Positions 58,106 to 64,000 of a stretch of DNA of 64,000 nt are shown here, piece by piece. Source of the DNA: Dryas octopetala (Eukaryota; Streptophyta; Magnoliopsida; Rosales; Rosaceae); the NCBI GenBank assembly GCA_963921425.1, contig OY992839.1, positions 18,336,910 through 18,400,909 on the forward strand, given 5' to 3'. Position numbers and translations under genes: made by a program. The notes beneath the pieces are model-generated. The model was not told the DNA's origin. It searched no databases and saw only the letters and a list, made by a program, of their open reading frames with translations. The first letter of the stretch is position 1; each line of letters begins with the position of its first letter.

Positions 58106-60558
58106 ATACACTCAAATTGCGTAAGATTGGATTATCATTTATGTACAATTTAATTTCTCTACACATGCATTAATATTCATCTTTACATGCATAATCATAA
58201 GTGCATAAGAAAAGTGTGGTTGTGAACAGTGTTAAGAAAATGATTAATTGAGACACCAAGAAGATAGGGAGATGGACTTGGTGGTCTCGTAATTTATTAG
58301 AGACACCAAGGAGAAAAGTGAAAATAATAATATTCAAAATATTTGGGCTTAAGGAACGGAGGGGTGTTGGCTCATACATGGGACATTTGGGGCCACAGTG
58401 GTAGAAAGCACGGTATAGGACGTGTAGACCTGTTTGTCATGGATATATGTCAACGAGAATAGTTAAGAAGTGAGTACACACATTTTTATTGCATATAACT
58501 GTAATCATTATCCATTTTCTTTTCTTTTATTGAGACATTGATTAAATGTGATAACTAGCCATGAAGGATCATTATACCCTACTGAGCCTTAAAAGCTCAC
58601 ACCCTAATAGATTGTGCATGTGACGAGAATATGATCGATGATGTGAAATACTAAAGTGGAATTTAGAGAATTTTCTGGAGTGTTATGTTTTTTTTTTTAT
58701 AAATAAATTATAATATATAAGAAGATGAACATCTAGTGTAGTACTCTTGGAACAATAATTTTCTAAATAAAGTTTATTTTCATATTCACTTTAATTAGTT
58801 TCTTTACTTATTCTATTTTATTTTATTTTCCTTTATTTTCACGTCTTAATTGTAGAAATAATTTTATTAATTTGCGATTAGGACGTAAATCACACTTCAC
58901 TCCGAGATGTCAGGTTTTATTTAGAATTGGAGTGTAACAAGTTCCTTATTTTATTTCTTGAATTTTATTTTATGGGGATGAAACTCTCCATGATGGGTTT
59001 CTAACCTCCTTATCAAGGTTGAGGAGGAAACACCACCATAGTATAACCCATTAGTTTTTTTATTTAATTAACATTTTCCTTCTATATGCTTAACTTAGAT
59101 TTAATAAATATCATTTGTCGTTAAAGTGGAAAAATGATTTTTTTTCACCCATTATGCCAAGTATATTAGGTAGTTAGAGCCTATTCTACAATATGTTTGG
59201 TTTTATACTTTTTTTATAAGCAACTCCTTTTGATTTCTTGTAGTTAGCTTAGATTTAGTTTTACATGGAATGCTTAAAAGTTGTACAGCCCTAAGCTTGA
59301 CAATGATATACCTAAAGATGTAATTTTTGTGCTTAAAATATAAAAATATTTGGAGAGAGCATCAAGTTGGTTATTTGGTGCTCTCCTTTGGGAAATTTTT
59401 AGATAAATGCTTTAGATTGTCAAATAGTGGTGTGGAATCCAAGACCTTGGTTTCTACAATTGTCTAAATTCCTACACCTTTTTCTCTTGTATTTATTTTT
59501 GCACTTTAGTTTCTTGCATTTATTTTCATTTTTATTTTATTCTTCATCAAATAATCACCGACCAACTCTAAGCTAGGTTAGAAATAAATTAATTAAAATT
59601 CTAAATTAGTGTGTCTCTTTTGCAACATTCCTAGGGGTTCGAGCTCGTTAATTATATGACCCTTACTACAAGGCTCGTATACTGGCGAGTAAAACTATAA
59701 ACAAATAAAATTTACAACAATATACTTGGTAAATATTTGCTCTACTACATTCAAACCTACTCAGGGTTCCATGAGGGGGGAAGTTATGAACGTATATGAT
59801 GTTTACCCCCTACTGTACTTGTTTTGAGTGCAAACCTTCTTCTGGTTGACATCTTGACTAATTCAAGCAGTGTGGCACTTGATCTAGGTTGACATCTGGT
59901 AGGTCTACATTTTGCAGCTTCTATTGGCTTCAAGTCACCATGTCCTACATTTTATTTTGTCCATTATCCAGTATGTTACTATCTTGAAAATTGGTTATCT
60001 AGTTTTCTTTTGGGTTGGTACTTTTTAAACATCATCCTTAGTGAATGATGTTTTTCTTTTGCAAAATTAAAACCCCAAGGGGTTGTTATTTCAATTTAAA
60101 TGAATTTATGTTTTCAATTATTTTTCCGCTATGACTAAAACTCTTATCTAATCTCTATCCTTCACTCAAAGGGCTTAACTCGTCTTAAGGCACCTTGGGA
60201 AATATTCTACTCGAGATACAAGTATTATAATTCTCAAGATCCTTTGGGCGGGTACCGCTGGTATGTACCCAAAGTTTTGGGACGTGACAATTTATCTCTG
60301 ATCCAATCCGGCTTTAAAAACAAAATTCAGCTTTAACATTGATTAATTGGTTCTAGAAGTGAGTTACTAGACCTTGGTAATTCATTATAGGGCTAGATGG
60401 TCAATATGGCAGCTGTTGCCGTCCATACCTTCCAGGCCCTGTTTTGGGACGACAGATAGATGTCTTTCCAATTAGCTAGGTAGAACTCTCCACCTCAAAG
60501 TCCTAGAGAAAGAGAAACAAACAAAGAAATCAACTCACTACATAAGGTAACAAGTTAG
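58106..60558. repeat. Non-coding repeat, probably decayed LTR-retrotransposon sequence
   Basis: About 2.4 kb with no coding frame. Motifs such as gcgattaggacgtaaatc (near 58877) and ggggttcgagctcgttaatt (near 59635) have the style of LTR and leader regions of plant retrotransposons. No gag, pol or LTR pair can be recognised, so this is a low-confidence fossil call. Confidence 0.4.
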
Positions 60559-61046
60559 TGTTGTGAATCACTTAATGAACAAACCAATTCAACAAGTATT
60601 CCATGTTATCCTTATTAATTATATGTAAAAGAACACAAAAGAATTACTAACCTTGTCCTGCCATATCTCACCAATAAGCCGAGCAACAAAACCTTCAAGA
60701 ATGCTCTTCTCACAGCAGCTCCTTATGCACAATAACTAGATGAGGTAGTTTATTGATTTGTGGTGGTGAGCTGTGTGTGAAGGGACCCTTGTATTTATAC
60801 AGGCATACACCCCAACACTCCTTGCCCATCAAGAAGTTCTGGCGTGTTCCTATTGCCATCAGAAATATTAGTCCATGTCTTCTTAGAATTCAGAATCCCT
60901 TTAACTATAGGATTGGTCTTTTGCACATGTATATCCTATAACAACAAGGCTAGTCCTTATTGAATTCCTCGATCAATTCTAAGACTTAGAGTCCTTAGAA
61001 GACTAGGAGACCAATATGGTTTGTCTGTTAATAAAACCAGCTAACA
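60559..61046 (-). repeat. 3' LTR of the copia element
   Basis: Begins TGTTAGCTGG right after the polypurine tract and ends CACAACA. A TATA-like box is present in the middle. The partner LTR is beyond the window, so length and borders rest on termini alone. Confidence 0.7.
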
Positions 61047-64000
61047 ATCTCCCACTTGGTCGACTAGTCAACTAAATCTTAAGCATTGATCTCTTTATGG
61101 CCTATGGAATTCATCAAGATATATAACTCTTTTCAAAACTTCTGTCAAAAATGAAAACTCATATGGAACTATCAAGGCACTTTGAATTTCAGAATATTCA
61201 AGGACTTTATAGCTACTCATACAAGCATTCATTTCCACATGAAGTACCATCAAGACATGGACACCAAAATGATCATTGTATCTCTTTAATCATGCATTTT
61301 AAAATACTGATCATTTTGTGGTCCTCCTTAACGAGATCACTAAAATCTCCCATCTGCAGCAAGCAAATGAATGACTTTTTGGTGATTTCACATTTCAGCA
61401 ATCAAACTGCTAGCAACTTTCGGCTGAATGTAAGTAATTTGATCACTTGTCAATTTTATCAAGAACAAAAATAATAAAACAGAATTCATGAATTAAACCT
61501 CAACTTTATTCCATCCAGCAGAACTATAAAACAAAATTTCAAATGAAAATAACCATAAATTAACACTCCCACAGACTCTTGTACAATTTAAACATCAAAA
61601 CCAACAAGCAATCCCATGTTGGTTACATGGCTTTGGAAAACTGCATTGGGTAATCCTTTATTGAGAGGGTCTGCAATCATTGAATAAGTGTCTATATGCA
61701 GCAGCTACATTTCATTTCTCTTAACCTTTTCTCTAACCAACAAAAATTTGATTTCCAGATGTTTAGTTGCATGTGATCTCTTATTACTGTTGGCAAAAAA
61801 TACAGCTCCACTATTATCACAAAAAAGTTTGATTGGCCTATGAATTGATTCCACAACTTGTAAGCTCAAAATAAAATTTCTAAGCCACATAGCATGGATA
61901 TATTGTAGCCTCATAACAAGCCACATACTCAGCCTGCATTGTTGATGGAGCAATAATTGTCTGTTTGACACTCTTCCATGATACTGCTCCTCCACCAAAC
62001 ATAAACATATAACCTGAGGTTGATTTTAGTGAATCAACACATCCTGCGTGGTCTGCATCTGCATATCCTTCTAATTCTAATGAATCTGTTCTTCTATATA
62101 CAAGCTTGAAATCTTTGGTTCTCTGCAAGTACCTCACAACCTTTTTCCCTGCAACCCAATGAGCATGCCCTGGATTGGATTGAAATCTACCTAAAACTCC
62201 TAATGAGAAGGCTATGTCAGGTCTGGTGCACACCTGAGCATACATAAGGCTTCCAACTAGTGAAGCATAGGGTTTTGTTCTCATTTCTGCCTGTTCTTGT
62301 TCAGTTTTAGGACTTTGATTCTTGCTCAGTTTGTCACCCTTAGAAATAGGAACCTGTCCACCATTTGAATCTGCCATGTCAAACCTTTTGAGAACTTTTT
62401 CTATATATCCTTTTTGAGACAAACCAAGCAGCCCTCTTTTTCTATCTCTAGTGATTTCGATACCCAAAACATAGGAGGCCTCTCCCATATTTGTCATTTC
62501 AAAACTTTTAGACAGAAATAATTTTGGATCATGCAACAATGTTAAATTGCTACTAGCAAGCAAAATGTCATTGACATATAGGATGAGAATGATGAAATGC
62601 CTCCCACTAACCTTCAAATAAATGCATTCATCCACTGGATTTTCAGAGAAACCATGTGACCTTACCACCTGATCAAATTTTAAGTACCATTTCCTTGAAG
62701 CTTGCTTTAGACCACAGATGGACTTGTTAAGTTTACAAACCAAACTTTCTCTCTCTTCTTGAATGAAACCATCAGGTTGCTTCATATAAATTTCTTCAAG
62801 AAGTTCACCATTCAAGAATGTAGTTTTAACGTCCATCTGATGTAGAAACAAATCAAAATGAGCTACCAAGGCCATGATTACTCTAAGACTGTCTTTTGTA
62901 GAAATAGGTGAGAAGGTCTCATTGTAATCCACTCCCTCTTGTTGAGTGTACCCCTTTGCCACTAACCTTGCTTTTAAACGATCTATGTTTCCTTGAGAGT
63001 CCCTTTTGGTTTTAAAAACCCACTTGCAGCCCACTGCATTGCACCCTGCAGGCAGCTCAACTAACTCCCACACTTGATTCTTTTCCATAGATTCCAACTC
63101 TGACTTCATGGCAGCAAGCCAATTCTCAGTATGTTCACTAAGCATGGCTTGTTTGAAGGTAGTAGGGACATCTGAATTGGTTAAGTCATGCTCAGACTCT
63201 TGTAAATAAACAACATAGTCACTTTGTAAAGCTGGTCTTCTAATTCTTTGAGATTTTCTAACAGCTACAGGTTCTAAGTTTTGTGGCTGATTCTGCAAAT
63301 TTGGTGGCTGAACTAAGTTTTGGTCTTCAACCTCCAAAGGCTCTACAAAATTTTCTGTAGGAATCTCAATTTGAGTTTGACCTTGTAAAGGTGCAACTGC
63401 TCCTACTTGGTCATTTAAAATGGTGGCCTTGACTGTGGTTGAACTAGGAATAATGACAACATTCTGAGATTCAATCCTATGTTCTTCTATTTCATCAAAA
63501 TCAAAAACTTCTCTTTCAATCAAAACATGATCATCTTCAAAAAAACACTGCTCTCCCAGTCTCACCAAAACGTGTAAAGTTATTTGGACAGTAGAACCTA
63601 TAGCCCTTAGTGCCTTCTGGATAACCAACAAAATAACAGCTAGTTGTCTTAGGATCCAATTTCTTTGCTGCAGGATTATATAGTCTCGCCTCTGCTTTGC
63701 AGCCCCAAGTTCTCATATGATTAAGACTAGGCTTTCTTTTAAACCATAATTCAAAAGGAGTGCCAACTACACTCTTACTCGGAACTCTATTGAGTATATA
63801 ATTGGCAGTCTTGATAGCCTATCCCCATAAGAAATCAGGGAGACCTGCGTTACACATCATACTTCTAGCCATATCTTTAAGAGTCCTATTTCTTCTTTCT
63901 GAAACACCATTTTGCTGTGGTGTTCCAGGATTGGTGTATTGAGCAATGATACCCTCTTGCTACAGGTATCTAGCAAAAGGGCCAGGATTTCTCCCACTTT
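60559..64000 (-). mobile_element. Ty1/copia retrotransposon, 3' part, runs off the window (fossil)
   Basis: Minus strand. From the window edge: end of integrase core, the RT domain (FKTKRDSQGNIDRLKARLV; HQMDVKTTFLNGELLEEIYM; LYVNDILLASS) and RNase H (LEGYADADHAGCVDS; KLFCDNSGAVFFANS). A polypurine tract (aagtgggagat, ending at 61047) precedes the 3' LTR. The LTR spans 61046-60559 (488 bp), with termini TGTTAG...CACAACA and a TATA-like tataaata at 60792-60800 on the minus strand. Pol is mostly open, with a small number of breaks, so this is among the younger LTR elements here. The 5' half and 5' LTR lie outside. Confidence 0.88.

Noticed and set aside
1-64000. tRNA, rRNA or riboswitch genes
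   Set aside because: None was recognised on either strand by eye. Short ones could be missed without a covariance-model search.

Overview
The window is nuclear DNA from a flowering plant, almost certainly a eudicot. The reasons are spliced genes with GT-AG introns, AT-rich spacers, a TIR-NB-LRR resistance gene (a class missing from grasses), and a dense mix of plant CACTA, MULE, MITE, LINE, Ty1/copia, Ty3/gypsy and endogenous pararetrovirus sequence. I cannot fix the family. Only three host loci are supported, all on the minus strand: a two-exon THOC7 gene (14960-15756, looks intact), a four-exon TNL resistance gene (27305-31250, open throughout, 1211 residues), and an 11-exon, 5'-truncated eIF5B-like gene (32493 to about 37572) that looks like a pseudogene. 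A second, smaller eIF5B-like fragment with intron sequence lies at 25250-25935, so the TNL sits between two copies of the same translation-factor gene.

Layout. 1-3200: gene-free spacer with a MULE-type MITE whose 10-bp target duplication is still perfect. 3200-11460: a CACTA transposon (3345-11211) with both transposase-type genes and subterminal repeat arrays, inserted into an older long-inverted-repeat element. 11.5-14.9 kb: spacer, a LINE tail and a tandem duplication. 15-16 kb: THOC7. 16.1-19.8 kb: a TIR element, a foldback element, then a chromovirus 3' half with its 3' LTR. 20.3-25.2 kb: a LINE-like tail and a long repeat holding a 1.5-kb direct duplication. 25.2-37.6 kb: the host island eIF5B fragment, MITE, TNL, eIF5B-like pseudogene.

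37.8-50.0 kb: a Tat-type gypsy element on the minus strand carrying an antisense extra ORF. It is interrupted by an endogenous caulimovirid, half of a foldback element, and a CACTA terminus sitting in gag. 50.0-52.7 kb: a copia gag-protease remnant with a Tourist-like MITE in its leader. 53.0-56.7 kb: a degraded autonomous MULE. 57.2-60.5 kb: non-coding repeat sequence headed by a threefold 305-bp tandem repeat. 60.6-64.0 kb: the 3' part of a better preserved copia element, with its 3' LTR, running off the window edge.

The genes do not form a pathway. THOC7 is nuclear mRNA-export machinery, the TNL is an intracellular immune receptor, and eIF5B is the GTPase of ribosomal subunit joining. All calls rest on reading the sequence; exon borders come from splice signals and phase, with no transcript evidence and no database search.
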